Origin: 39-52-133 sp035531075 | GTDB lineage: Bacteria; Pseudomonadota; Gammaproteobacteria; Burkholderiales; Gallionellaceae | Length of the DNA stretch: 64,000 nucleotides | Assembly: GCA_035531075.1 (NCBI GenBank) | Contig: DATKTO010000014.1 | Span: forward strand, 26,975-90,974 | Direction of reading: 5' to 3' | Part shown: positions 7,246 through 15,859 of the stretch, piece by piece | How the letters are laid out: each line of letters opens with the position of its first letter | Position numbering within the stretch: position 1 is the first letter of the stretch | Notes under the pieces: model-generated | What the model was told of the DNA's origin: nothing | Seen by the model: the letters and a program-made list of their open reading frames with translations, nothing else | The model's database searches: none | Position numbers and translations under genes: made by a program

Positions 7246-8760
7246 TTATTTCAGCGCTGGGCTGCATTCTCCGGGAAAGTATTTTTCGCAAAAGTAGCAC
7301 GATGCATGCGGAAGGTAGGCGGGTATTCTGTAATACTTGTTTCTGATTGGCCTCAGTATGCCTTCTTTGTATTGCTCAAAGTTGAAGCCATAACCCAGCA
7401 CAAGATGGAAATTCGTGTCGCGTAGCGTAAAAATTCGGGTTTCCACGCGCTTGAAGTAGGGCGTGTATTCCTGCATATTGGGTGCGGATTTCGACAGAAT
7501 CAGGATATTGCGGCCCTGGAATGGTCGAAAATCGGTAAGCATGTCATCTTGCCGTGCATGCAGCCCGCCTTCGCCAAATACGAAAAACTCTTTGCCGTAG
7601 TGATAGGAGATAGTGGCAGAGGGCGAGTAGCCATCAGTTGCCAGCAGGAAATTTTGTTGATCATAGGGACGGATGACGTCGACAATTTTTTCCGGCTCGA
7701 ACATGAACACGATGCCGCCATAAAGGTTGTGCTGTTTCCAGGTTTCCATCGGCAACGATGCAATGACTGCAATTGCCAGCAAATGCAGCGCAGTAAAGCC
7801 GAGCATGAACTTGAGCATTTTTTCCAGTGCGATGCGTGGCAGAATCTGGAAAATCAGCAAATACAGCGCGGGATAAAAGGCCAGCACCCAATGCAGGCCC
7901 ACTGTTTTCTTGAGCGACAATAGCGCGAAGACGGCAATAGGCACAACAAAGATGGACAGAAATATGCTGAACTGGTCTCGTTTGATTTTCTGCCAGAACG
8001 CCTCGCGGTGCTTATAGAGGAACCAGACCAGCGGCGGTGTCATCAGATAAAGCTGCGCGCCTGCGAACATGGCAACGGTGCGCAATGAAAGCTGTGCATC
8101 CTCGTTTCGTGTGTACAGGTTGAACAGGATGTTGTCCCAGCAATGGGTGTAGTTCCAGTAAATATTGATCAGCGCAAAAGGCAACGATGCCGCAAAAAGC
8201 AGGATAAATCCTTTTGATTTTTTTGGATTTTTCGCCGAAAAAATAAAATATGCCAGATACGACAGGCCGAGCAGCACAGCAAAATATTTTGACAGGAATG
8301 CCAGGCCAAAGAAGATACCGGAGAGCGCAAACCAGGAAAATTTGTTGTGCTGCTGCGCCTTGTACAGCGAGGCAATGGAGAAAAACGCAAACAAAATAAG
8401 CGGCGTATCGGTAGTCACCAGCACATTCAAGATATTGATCGGTGAGACCAGAAACAGCATTGCAATCAGCGCAGCCTTGGATTCATCCAGCGGCTTGAGC
8501 AGGTGGTAGATGCCAATGCCAATAATGATTGAAGTCAAGATCGCCGGCAGGCGCAGTAAAACTTCCGCGCTGCCGACATACAGCATCAGGTGCAGGAACC
8601 AGCCCACCATAGGCGGATGGTCGTAATAGCCGAAATCCAGGTGATTTGCCCAGAGCACAAAATAGGCTTCATCTCCAGACAGTGGCACGAGCCAGGCCAG
8701 CAGGAGCTTGATGGCCAGGGTGGCCAGCAGTGTCCCTTTAAATGCGTTTGCCAAGTTCAA
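7246..8760 (-). CDS. GT39/ArnT-like polyprenyl-phosphate-sugar glycosyltransferase
   Basis: A 504-residue polytopic membrane protein of the protein-O-mannosyltransferase/ArnT superfamily (GT-C fold). The first periplasmic loop has LSGDEAYFVLWANHLDFGYY, carrying the conserved acidic pair, then DHPPMVGW. About ten to twelve hydrophobic helices follow and there is a soluble C-terminal part. The only in-frame start is TTG at 8760, with GGAAG about 8 bases upstream. Such enzymes use polyprenyl-phosphate-linked sugars on the periplasmic side, so it is the natural consumer of the arabinose lipid made by the next four genes. The acceptor (lipid A, O-antigen, pilin or another protein) cannot be read from sequence. 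Confidence 0.78.
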   Translation of the reverse strand: MNLANAFKGTLLATLAIKLLLAWLVPLSGDEAYFVLWANHLDFGYYDHPPMVGWFLHLMLYVGSAEVLLRLPAILTSIIIGIGIYHLLKPLDESKAALIAMLFLVSPINILNVLVTTDTPLILFAFFSIASLYKAQQHNKFSWFALSGIFFGLAFLSKYFAVLLGLSYLAYFIFSAKNPKKSKGFILLFAASLPFALINIYWNYTHCWDNILFNLYTRNEDAQLSLRTVAMFAGAQLYLMTPPLVWFLYKHREAFWQKIKRDQFSIFLSIFVVPIAVFALLSLKKTVGLHWVLAFYPALYLLIFQILPRIALEKMLKFMLGFTALHLLAIAVIASLPMETWKQHNLYGGIVFMFEPEKIVDVIRPYDQQNFLLATDGYSPSATISYHYGKEFFVFGEGGLHARQDDMLTDFRPFQGRNILILSKSAPNMQEYTPYFKRVETRIFTLRDTNFHLVLGYGFNFEQYKEGILRPIRNKYYRIPAYLPHASCYFCEKYFPGECSPALK

Positions 8761-8782
8761 GATTGCACTTCCAATTGTGAGA

Positions 8783-9739
8783 TCAACGCAGGTTGAAGCT
8801 GGCAGCAGCCTGTGAAGTAAAATCAGGCAAGGCGCTGGCTACGCCCGCGCCGAAACGTTTTGCCAGACGATCGGCCAAGCCATCACGTGTGGTGAAATCG
8901 ACAATATTTTCTGCCTTAATCACATCGCGGGCCACACTGCCGAGGCTGCCGATTTCATCCGCCAGACCCAGTTCTATGCTCTTTTGTCCGCTCCAGAACA
9001 GGCCGCTGAATATTTCAGGCGTTTCTTTAAGGCGCTTGCCGCGGCCATCTCTCACCACACTGATAAACTGCTGGTGAATTTCACCCAGCATCAGTTTGGT
9101 GAATGCTTCATGTTTTGGATTACGCGGCGAGAACGGGTCCATAAAGCCTTTGTTTTCGCCTGCGGTCAGCAGACGTCGTTCCACCCCCAGCTTGTTCATC
9201 GTACCGGTGAAGCCGAAGCCATCCATCAGTACGCCGATAGAACCAACGATGCTCGCCTTATTGACGAAAATTTTATCGGCTGCCGCAGCAATGTAATATC
9301 CCCCTGATGCGCATATATCTTCCACGACAACATACAACGGTGTATCCGGATGCATCGCGCGCAAACGGCGAATTTCATCATTGACGAGTCCGGCTTGAAC
9401 CGGGCTACCGCCCGGACTGTTGATGCGCAGAATCACGCCCTGTGTGCCCTTGTCTTTGAAGGCAGCCTGCAGGCTGGCAATCAGGTTGTCTGCACTGGCC
9501 GCGCTGTTTTGTGAGATGACGCCATCCAGCTCTATCAGCGCTGTGTGCTTGCCTGTAGACAATGCTGATTCGCCGTGGTCGATCCAGCCCATAAATAAAA
9601 ACAGCAAGATGAACAGATAGCTAAAGGTCAGCGTCTTGAAAAAGATGCTCCAGCGGCGAGCGCGGCGCTGTTCCTGCAGTGCGGAAAAGGCGAGCTTTTC
9701 AAGTACGCCTTGTTCCCAATTGTTGGCTTGTTCGGACAT
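8783..9739 (-). CDS. sppA: Signal peptide peptidase SppA (S49 family)
   Basis: A 318-residue serine protease with an N-terminal cytoplasmic tail and one transmembrane helix at about residues 30-52 (TFSYLFILLFLFMGW). The catalytic Ser lies in EDICASGGYYIAAAADKIF and the general-base Lys in LLTAGENKGFMDPFSPRNP, the spacing of the short (36K-type) SppA enzymes that digest cleaved signal peptides in the membrane. It lies in the same direction as the glycan genes and just upstream of the GT39 gene (22-base gap), but its function is general, so it is probably only a transcriptional neighbour. Confidence 0.88.
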   Translation of the reverse strand: MSEQANNWEQGVLEKLAFSALQEQRRARRWSIFFKTLTFSYLFILLFLFMGWIDHGESALSTGKHTALIELDGVISQNSAASADNLIASLQAAFKDKGTQGVILRINSPGGSPVQAGLVNDEIRRLRAMHPDTPLYVVVEDICASGGYYIAAAADKIFVNKASIVGSIGVLMDGFGFTGTMNKLGVERRLLTAGENKGFMDPFSPRNPKHEAFTKLMLGEIHQQFISVVRDGRGKRLKETPEIFSGLFWSGQKSIELGLADEIGSLGSVARDVIKAENIVDFTTRDGLADRLAKRFGAGVASALPDFTSQAAASFNLR

Positions 9740-9810
9740 TGTTCGTTATTCCTTGTTGATTCTAAATTTTATGAAATAATAATGCTTTGTTTAATATAAA
9801 TATATTGCGA

Positions 9811-11019
9811 TTATTTTGGCAGCAGAGAGGATATGGAATTGAATACTTTATCCACGGTGATAGCCTGCAGACAGACATTGTCGATACACGCGGTCTTGCG
9901 ATGGTTTGATGCGCTCACGCAGGGAGAGCAGGCAAGACCTGCATAGATAGCTGTTGAGTTACCGAGTGAGCCATAAAGCGCTGGCGTTTCAGGGCCAAAC
10001 AGAACAAAAGTCTTGAGCGGGGTAACCGATGAAAAGTGGCCAGGCCCCGAGTCATTGGTGACCATCAGCAGCGACACGGAATAAAGCGGGGGCAATTCGG
10101 TAAACTTCACGCGGCCGGCAAAATTGACGCAGCGCGAGTTTCCAACCGCTGTGCGAAGCGCTTCGGCCTCGGCGCGCTCTGCGGGTGCACCAGTGATCAG
10201 TACCACAGCAGTATTACTGTGTGCCAGAATCCGGCGCATCAATTCTGCATATCTATCCTTCATCCAGCGGCGCTGCGGCAGCAATTCGCTGGCATTGGGA
10301 TTAATAAGCACCACTTGCTGTTTAGCTGGATCAAATTCAGCGTAGTCCTCGCGGATTTTGGCCAGTATGGCGGCCTTTTGCTCCGCACTTACATGGGCCT
10401 GACGCAGCTTGATCTCATCGTCGCTGACGATGGTTTTGGAGTAGGGCAGCTCTGCCTTCTCCGACAGCAACGCATTCACCAGACCGACGAAGCTTTTTGC
10501 GATGTGCTGATGGGCATTGTAGGAAACCTTGTGTGTGAGCATGGCGCCGCGATACAACCCCTCATTATGAAATGCGTGGAAGCCCACCCGGTTGCGCGCG
10601 CCAGACAAGCCTGTGAGCAGGGCGCTGTAGCGCGAGAACAGTTCCAGGTCGATCACCGAGTCAATCTTGCGGCTCCGGCACCACCAGAAAAACTTCAGCG
10701 TATCCATGGCCAGAGGCAAGATGCCGGTTTCACGGATGGTGAAAATATTCTGATCTTCCACGCTGTTCAGCAGTTTCAAGCTGGGCTTGTTCTTGTCGAA
10801 GATGACAAAATACAATTCGGCGCCGGCCGCGTTTTTCAGCTTCTGCATGGCCGGATCGACCAGAATGGCGCTCCCCATCTCCGACAGTTCTACCAGCAGC
10901 ACGCGCTTGGGTTTGCCTGTCTGGCTAAGCAGATTGCTTAATTTAACGATAAAGGTGGCTAAGAAGCACAGTGGTACACCCGCGTAGTAATCTACTTTGC
11001 GCATCAGATCAACGTTCAT
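9811..11019 (-). CDS. Glycosyltransferase family 9 (heptosyltransferase-like)
   Basis: A 402-residue protein. Two Rossmann halves are visible: the first begins with KRVLLVELSEMGSAILVDPA at about residue 38, and the second holds VVLINPNASELLPQRRW. The GT9 donor-site hallmark near residue 325 reads VTNDSGPGHFSSVTPLKTFV followed by LFGPETPALYG. ADP-heptose:LPS heptosyltransferases have this architecture. The N-terminal 30 residues are hydrophobic, suggesting membrane association. The C-terminal stretch carries several Cys (GLACSPCVSASNHRKTAC, then NVCL). It follows the second flippase-like gene by 6 bases. The sugar donor and acceptor are unknown; an LPS-core or cluster-specific glycan role is an inference. 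Confidence 0.78.
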   Translation of the reverse strand: MNVDLMRKVDYYAGVPLCFLATFIVKLSNLLSQTGKPKRVLLVELSEMGSAILVDPAMQKLKNAAGAELYFVIFDKNKPSLKLLNSVEDQNIFTIRETGILPLAMDTLKFFWWCRSRKIDSVIDLELFSRYSALLTGLSGARNRVGFHAFHNEGLYRGAMLTHKVSYNAHQHIAKSFVGLVNALLSEKAELPYSKTIVSDDEIKLRQAHVSAEQKAAILAKIREDYAEFDPAKQQVVLINPNASELLPQRRWMKDRYAELMRRILAHSNTAVVLITGAPAERAEAEALRTAVGNSRCVNFAGRVKFTELPPLYSVSLLMVTNDSGPGHFSSVTPLKTFVLFGPETPALYGSLGNSTAIYAGLACSPCVSASNHRKTACIDNVCLQAITVDKVFNSISSLLPK

Positions 11020-11025
11020 TTTGAC

Positions 11026-11934
11026 TCACTTTTTTTGTCGACTCATTAAAAATAGATAGAGGCCGGGCAGGGATGCGGCCAACAGCACGAGGCCATATAA
11101 AACGGACATGGATAGAACCAGGGTTTTGTCTGCGCCGACCAGAAGAAACAAACCGATCATGCCCCCTTCGCGCACCCCCCAGCCGGCCAGCGAAATGGGC
11201 GCAATCGTCAGTAGCATGACAGGCGGCACCAGCACCAGAAAGGTGAGCAAACCATAATTAAGCCCTATGCCGGTACCGATAAAATAGACTGCCAGCATGG
11301 AGACAAAATGAATCAGCACCGAGATCACGCTGTGCAAGCCTATGGCCTTTGGATCGTGATAAACGCGGCGCATGTCGGCGGATATTTCGTGCAGATGCCG
11401 GGTGAATTTGTAATGCGCGAAGCGATCTATTTTGCCCAGCATGGCAAATAACACCACCGCGGCGATGCCGCCCAAGGCAATGGCATTGAGAAGATGGAAT
11501 ATGGCGGCGGGCAACAGATCAGGGTAAGCCACGTTTGCCAGCAGGTTGAGCAGCAGCAGCCCGATCAGGCCCAGCAACCGATCCAGCAAGACACCGTAGA
11601 AAGCGGCCTTCTTGCCTTTGCCCAGCGTGGCACTTTCCAGCACACGGTACGCATCTCCGCCTATTCCGCCCGGCAAAGCCTGGTTGAAGAAGCTGCCCTT
11701 CAGATAGCTTTTCAGATAGAACACCGGACCTTGTTCAAATTTAAGGCGGCGCATGATCAGGTACCAGCGATATGAAGCCAGGGCAGCGCTTAATAGCTGC
11801 ATGACCAAGGCCAACACTAAATATTCTGGCTGCATGCCGCGCACCACGCCGATAACTGCTGTCAGGTCGATGCTGCGCGCGATAAGTACCAGTATCGCAA
11901 CAGTAATAAGGATTTTGACGAGAAGTTTAAGCAT
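11026..11934 (-). CDS. Flippase-like integral membrane protein (LPG_synthase_TM/UPF0104 family), second copy
   Basis: A 302-residue polytopic protein, related in pattern to the one at 2683-3648 but clearly diverged. Hallmarks are ASYRWYLIMRRL, the segment FFNQALPGGIGGDAYRVL and, near the end, ISLAGWGVREGGMIGLFLL. It is the first gene of the minus-strand glycan cluster. Two members of one family flanking a lipid-linked-sugar pathway could handle different substrates or opposite ends of the pathway. That is inference, since no transport has been shown for most stand-alone members. Confidence 0.75.
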   Translation of the reverse strand: MLKLLVKILITVAILVLIARSIDLTAVIGVVRGMQPEYLVLALVMQLLSAALASYRWYLIMRRLKFEQGPVFYLKSYLKGSFFNQALPGGIGGDAYRVLESATLGKGKKAAFYGVLLDRLLGLIGLLLLNLLANVAYPDLLPAAIFHLLNAIALGGIAAVVLFAMLGKIDRFAHYKFTRHLHEISADMRRVYHDPKAIGLHSVISVLIHFVSMLAVYFIGTGIGLNYGLLTFLVLVPPVMLLTIAPISLAGWGVREGGMIGLFLLVGADKTLVLSMSVLYGLVLLAASLPGLYLFLMSRQKK

Positions 11935-12268
11935 GTGGCGACTGGGAGCTGGCTTCCGTGCTCTGGCTGCACGAGCTGAGCAGGTGGGGATGAGATGGAT
12001 GAATGAGCACTTGTTGGAGTTTTTTCTTCTTGATGTTTTTTTCTGGTTGCAGCGTTGGCACGTTGCCAGCCAACGAGCGGGCTGAAATTAATAAAATAGT
12101 TCAATACGATACGGGAGTTTGGCGATATTGTCCATTGCTGCGGCCTATTTCATGAGGGGGAGCGGGCAAATCGGATGCTGGAAGCCGGCCAATTTTAAAT
12201 GGATTGGATTGGTAAAAACACACCCAATATGAAATGATGGCGTCACTAACTTAACAGAGGGACGGATC
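11935..12268. other. Divergent intergenic region
   Basis: About 330 bases between the minus-strand glycan cluster and the plus-strand ClpP-like gene, so it must contain both promoters. A 7-bp inverted repeat, CGTTGGC and GCCAACG, at about 12050-12077 could be an operator. There is no T-tract, so it is not a terminator. Nothing else is recognisable. Confidence 0.4.
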
Positions 12269-12901
12269 ATGTCAGGCACACTTTCAACCTCACAGGCTCA
12301 GCAAGAACCCGAAGAGCCCAAAACAGAAGTATTCCGCGGGCTGATTCGCTATGAAAGACAGTCTCCGATACGCCAAATTTCTTTCTATCTCAGTGGCAAT
12401 ATATTGGAGTCCCACTACTATACGGAGCTGTTTTACACCTTGCGCACGGCGATCGATACCGACCTCATCTACCTGCATCTGAATACATCGGGAGGGGATT
12501 TCGATACCGGCCTGCAGATCATCAATAACATGCAGGCCTCCAGTGCCAATATTGTGACCGTACTGGAGGCGCGCGCCTATTCCATGGGCGCATTCATATT
12601 TTTGGCTGGCGATGAATGGGTCGTGCATGACAACTGCCAGCTATTGTTTCACATTTACTCCGGGAGCTTCGCTGGCAGAGGAAATGAGCAGCAGGCAGAA
12701 GTACATGCAGTGAGCAGCTGGTTCGAAAAATTTATGACGCGCACCTGCCAGCCCTTCCTGACGCCTGCCGAAATCAAGGATGTTTTAAAAGGGTCAGATG
12801 TGTGGATGGATTCCGATGAAATCAGACGCCGCATGGAGCGTATCCGTCGCGCGCAAGCAAAGCTTTTTAATAAAAACAAGCTGAAAACGATTGAAGAGTA
12901 A
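12269..12901 (+). CDS. ClpP-like serine protease (SDH/ClpP superfamily)
   Basis: A 210-residue protein with a crotonase/ClpP fold. LHLNTSGGDFDTGLQIINNM corresponds to the substrate-binding strand and oxyanion GG of ClpP. EARAYSMGAFIFLAGD carries the Ser in the SMGA nucleophile elbow, HDNCQLLFHIYSG supplies the His, and GSDVWMDSDEIRRRM supplies an Asp equivalent. The triad therefore looks complete. It is more diverged than housekeeping ClpP, lacks an obvious ClpX/ClpA-docking tail, and no AAA+ unfoldase is nearby. It may be a phage-head-type or stand-alone ClpP homologue. A start with GAGGGACGG upstream is well placed. Confidence 0.7.
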   Translation: MSGTLSTSQAQQEPEEPKTEVFRGLIRYERQSPIRQISFYLSGNILESHYYTELFYTLRTAIDTDLIYLHLNTSGGDFDTGLQIINNMQASSANIVTVLEARAYSMGAFIFLAGDEWVVHDNCQLLFHIYSGSFAGRGNEQQAEVHAVSSWFEKFMTRTCQPFLTPAEIKDVLKGSDVWMDSDEIRRRMERIRRAQAKLFNKNKLKTIEE

Positions 12902-13014
12902 CGATATCTCCGCAAAAACATCAAGCCTCACATTGAAATGGTCGGAATTAGCCTGACATAACCGGCATAGGTACGGTTTATCGAGGGATGCTAATTTTTT
13001 TTCAGGGGGCATGA

Positions 13015-13581
13015 GTGGAAGCAAAACCAACAGGCGTGCGAACCTGCCTTTATAACTCCTCGCAATTGGGCGAGGTGCTCAACGCCATGGTGCTGCAGCT
13101 GGCCGGATTGCTGGTCGGCAAAGAACGCATTATGGTTGTAGGCATACTCCGGCGTGGTGCGCCGCTGGCTGAAATGCTACATCAAAAGCTTTCCAGTCAT
13201 TTCATCCATGCAAATATCCCGCTGATGAATTTGCAGATCAAGCGTTACGCCGACGATTTGAAACTGCTCCATCCTGAAACAAAACTCACCGAGAGTCCCG
13301 ATCACATTGCGCTTGATTTAAGCGGAGTTACCGTTGTAGTGGTGGACGATGTCATGTATCGGGGACACTCCATGCTGCGCGCCGTGGAATATCTGGCCAG
13401 TAAACAAGCCGATGAAATTCGCACGGCGGTACTGGTGGATCGTGGCGCAACCAAGCTTCCAGTGCGCAGCGATATTGCCGGCGTGAGGCTGGATGTGGCG
13501 CCATCGGATATTATTGAATGCAATGTCCCGCCTTACGAAGGCGAGTTCAAGATAGAGCTGTTGCAGCCATCCTCTGGGTAA
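13015..13581 (+). CDS. PyrR-like phosphoribosyltransferase
   Basis: A 188-residue type I PRTase. The PRPP loop is VVVVDDVMYRGHSMLRAVEY (two acidic residues followed by YRGHS), and it is followed by AVLVDRGATKLPVRSDIAG, which is typical of PyrR and its relatives. The start is GTG at 13015, placed by AGGGGG about 6 bases upstream; a nearby ATG is in another frame. In PyrR proteins this domain binds uridine nucleotides and controls pyr mRNA or acts as uracil PRTase. No pyr genes are adjacent here, so the substrate is open. Its neighbours (a second PRTase and the AmmeMemo set) suggest a nucleotide-linked modification function. Confidence 0.75.
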   Translation: MEAKPTGVRTCLYNSSQLGEVLNAMVLQLAGLLVGKERIMVVGILRRGAPLAEMLHQKLSSHFIHANIPLMNLQIKRYADDLKLLHPETKLTESPDHIALDLSGVTVVVVDDVMYRGHSMLRAVEYLASKQADEIRTAVLVDRGATKLPVRSDIAGVRLDVAPSDIIECNVPPYEGEFKIELLQPSSG

Positions 13582-13636
13582 TCTGCTTGCAGTCTTTGTC
13601 TGATTAGTTTTGTGAGAAAAGCGTGAGGAGAAAAAC

Positions 13637-14272
13637 ATGTTCCGCAATCGCAATGATGCAGCAATGAAACTGGCTGAAGAACTCAATAAATATCGCGGAC
13701 AAAATCCGCTGATTCTGGCCATTCCGCGCGGCGCGGTGCCGATGGCAAAGATTGTTGCAGACGAATTGGGCGGCAGCTTTGATGTCGTACTGGTGCGCAA
13801 ACTGCGCGCGCCTTTCCAGCCGGAACTTGCGATCGGTTCTATCGATGAAAGCGGCTGGGCCTACATTTCGCCGCATGCCGGATCCAGCGGCGCCAGCAAG
13901 GAGTATATCGAGTCTGAAAAACAAACGCAGATGGAAATTATCCGCAAACGCCGTAGCCAATATACGCCCATCCGGCCACCGATCGATCCAGCCGGGCGCA
14001 TCGTCATTGTCGTTGACGATGGGCTGGCCACAGGTGCCACCATGATCTCGGCGCTGCACAGTTTACGCGCAAGAAATCCGTCCAAACTCATCTGCGCTGT
14101 ACCGGTGGCGCCGCCTGATACGCTTGAAAAAGTGCAATCCATGGCCGACGAAGTCATTTGCCTCCTGACGCCCGAGTATTTCATGGCGGTGGGGCAGTTT
14201 TACATGGATTTTCCCCAAGTAGAGGATGCTGAGGTGATTGAAATATTGCGTGATAGCGCAGCACATGCTTGA
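13637..14272 (+). CDS. Phosphoribosyltransferase (COG1926 family)
   Basis: A 211-residue protein. LILAIPRGAVPMAKIVADEL near the N-terminus is the COG1926 hallmark. VLVRKLRAPFQPELAIGSID follows, and the PRPP-binding loop IVIVVDDGLATGATMISAL lies near residue 122. Members of this family frequently sit beside alpha/beta hydrolases of the dienelactone type; here one is found 2.7 kb downstream. The reaction is unproven. An AGGAG ribosome binding site is well placed. It probably forms a unit with the preceding PRTase (55-base gap). Confidence 0.8.
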   Translation: MFRNRNDAAMKLAEELNKYRGQNPLILAIPRGAVPMAKIVADELGGSFDVVLVRKLRAPFQPELAIGSIDESGWAYISPHAGSSGASKEYIESEKQTQMEIIRKRRSQYTPIRPPIDPAGRIVIVVDDGLATGATMISALHSLRARNPSKLICAVPVAPPDTLEKVQSMADEVICLLTPEYFMAVGQFYMDFPQVEDAEVIEILRDSAAHA

Positions 14273-14390
14273 CTGCATGAAATCAAACACATATTCCCAC
14301 TGGCAGGACGCAGCAGACGCACACACAGCAGTTGCGGCATAAAAATACGATACTGGTGCAACCAATCGCTGGATAAGAAGTCTTATATTC

Positions 14391-14412
14391 GCTTGATAAT
14401 CAATTATCAAGC
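14391..14412. promoter_or_regulatory. 22-bp inverted repeat upstream of the AmmeMemoRadiSam operon
   Basis: GCTTGATAAT and ATTATCAAGC are perfect complements separated by CA, centred 53 bases upstream of the amrB start codon. There is no following T-tract, so it is more likely an operator than a terminator. The core GATAAT-CA-ATTATC resembles, with one extra base, half of the classical Fur box. Control by a Fur-type or other dimeric regulator is a guess. Confidence 0.5.
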
Positions 14413-14454
14413 CTCATTTATTCAAAGATAACTTTCTCCTGTTGGAAAGCCAAT

Positions 14455-15264
14455 ATGTATAGTGTTCGACCCTCTGCTGTCGCCGGTACCTTTTACCCTC
14501 ACCTTAAACAGGTATTGGAGAGAGATATCGGTTTGTTTTTCAGTGAAGCCAAGCCTTCAATCCATACTGATATACCCAAGGCGATTATTGTTCCGCATGC
14601 GGGATATGTTTACTCCGGACCGACTGCTGCGGCAGCCTATGTTCGCCTGGCGCCGGTTCGAGAGACGATCCGCCGCGTGATATTGCTGGGCCCCGTGCAT
14701 CGGGTGCCCGTAAGGGGTCTGGCATTGCCTGGGGTGGATGCATTTGAAACGCCCTTGGGGCAGGTCGAACTGGATCAAGCCGCCATTGCATCCATTGCTG
14801 ATATGCCTCAGGTCGTAACAAGTTCCGCTGCCCATGCCATGGAGCACTCGCTGGAGGTGCAATTACCTTTTCTGCAAACGATACTGGATGATTTCAAGCT
14901 GCTGCCTCTGGCCGTTGGCGATGCGACCCCGGAGCAAGTGGCAGAGGTGCTGGACAGGCTGTGGGGCGGTCCGGAAACTTTGATTGTGATCAGTTCAGAC
15001 CTGTCACATTTTCTACCCTACAGGGTGGCTCAATCAGTCGATCAGGATTCGGTAAAAAGCATACTCGACATGCGCGGCCAGCTGAGCCACGAACAAGCCT
15101 GCGGAGGTACGCCGATCAACGGTTTTTTGCTGGCGGCGAAACGACATAGGTTGCGCCCCCAACTGCTGGATTTGCGTAACTCGGGGGACACTGCCGGGGA
15201 TAAAGACCGAGTAGTTGGCTACGCAGCATTTTCATTTATGGAGGATCAAAAAAATGTCCAGTAA
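14455..15264 (+). CDS. amrB: AmmeMemoRadiSam system protein B (MEMO1 family)
   Basis: A 269-residue protein matching the MEMO/LigB-like fold. The N-terminus reads VRPSAVAGTFYP, followed by AIIVPHAGYVYSGPTAAAAY (first His site), LLGPVHRVPVRGLAL (second), the HAMEHSLEVQLPFLQ region and VISSDLSHFLPY. The family has a metal-site-like set of His residues related to class III extradiol dioxygenases. It is the first of three consecutive genes that are recurrently clustered across bacteria and archaea. The joint reaction is unknown. Confidence 0.9.
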   Translation: MYSVRPSAVAGTFYPHLKQVLERDIGLFFSEAKPSIHTDIPKAIIVPHAGYVYSGPTAAAAYVRLAPVRETIRRVILLGPVHRVPVRGLALPGVDAFETPLGQVELDQAAIASIADMPQVVTSSAAHAMEHSLEVQLPFLQTILDDFKLLPLAVGDATPEQVAEVLDRLWGGPETLIVISSDLSHFLPYRVAQSVDQDSVKSILDMRGQLSHEQACGGTPINGFLLAAKRHRLRPQLLDLRNSGDTAGDKDRVVGYAAFSFMEDQKNVQ

Positions 15265-15859
15265 GACTTTGCCTATGGAACAAGGGCAAATATTATTATC
15301 GATTGCGAGATCCGCAATTTCCGGTGCGCTGGGTCGTACTCATCAGGCAAATGAAAATGCAGCCTGGCTGCAGGAGCAAGGCGCCTGTTTTGTCACACTT
15401 ACGCAAAACCAGAAGTTGCGAGGTTGTATAGGTACGCTGGAAGCGTACCGCCCGTTGCTGCTTGATATCAAGGCTAATGCGCAAGCTGCCGCTCTGCGTG
15501 ATCCACGCTTTTCAGCATTGAAAGCTGCAGAACTGGATAGAACAGAAGTTGAAGTTTCATTGCTTTCCGCCATGCAGTCACTGCAGTTTTCAGGGCAGCA
15601 GGAAGCCCTGTCACAGTTAAAACCCGGCGTTCACGGAGTTGTATTTGAATTCGGGCGTAATCGCAGCACATTTTTGCCGCAGGTATGGGAGCAACTTCCC
15701 GATGTTTTTGAGTTCATGGGCCACCTTAAATACAAGGCGGGATTACCGCACGATTTCTGGGCGGAAGAAGTCAGGCTTTCTTGTTACACGGTGAGCAAAT
15801 GGAAGGAGAGCGATCTCCTGGCGAGTGCAGATGCCATTGTTGAAAGACAGGGGGTGTGA
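15254..15859 (+). CDS. amrA: AmmeMemoRadiSam system protein A (AMMECR1 domain)
   Basis: A 201-residue AMMECR1-domain protein. The signature is RGCIGTLEAYRPL near residue 55. ALRDPRFSAL and TEVEVSLLS follow, and LPQVWEQLPD lies near the C-terminal third. I start it at the ATG at 15254, where GGAGG is well placed, rather than at an upstream in-frame ATG; the gene overlaps the end of amrB by 11 bases. The AMMECR1 fold is proposed to bind small ligands or nucleotides, but its activity is not established. Confidence 0.9.
   Translation: MSSKTLPMEQGQILLSIARSAISGALGRTHQANENAAWLQEQGACFVTLTQNQKLRGCIGTLEAYRPLLLDIKANAQAAALRDPRFSALKAAELDRTEVEVSLLSAMQSLQFSGQQEALSQLKPGVHGVVFEFGRNRSTFLPQVWEQLPDVFEFMGHLKYKAGLPHDFWAEEVRLSCYTVSKWKESDLLASADAIVERQGV

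Noticed and set aside
13015..13020. ATG at about 13011 as start of the PyrR-like gene
   Set aside because: It is in a different frame; GTG at 13015 is in frame and well spaced from AGGGGG.
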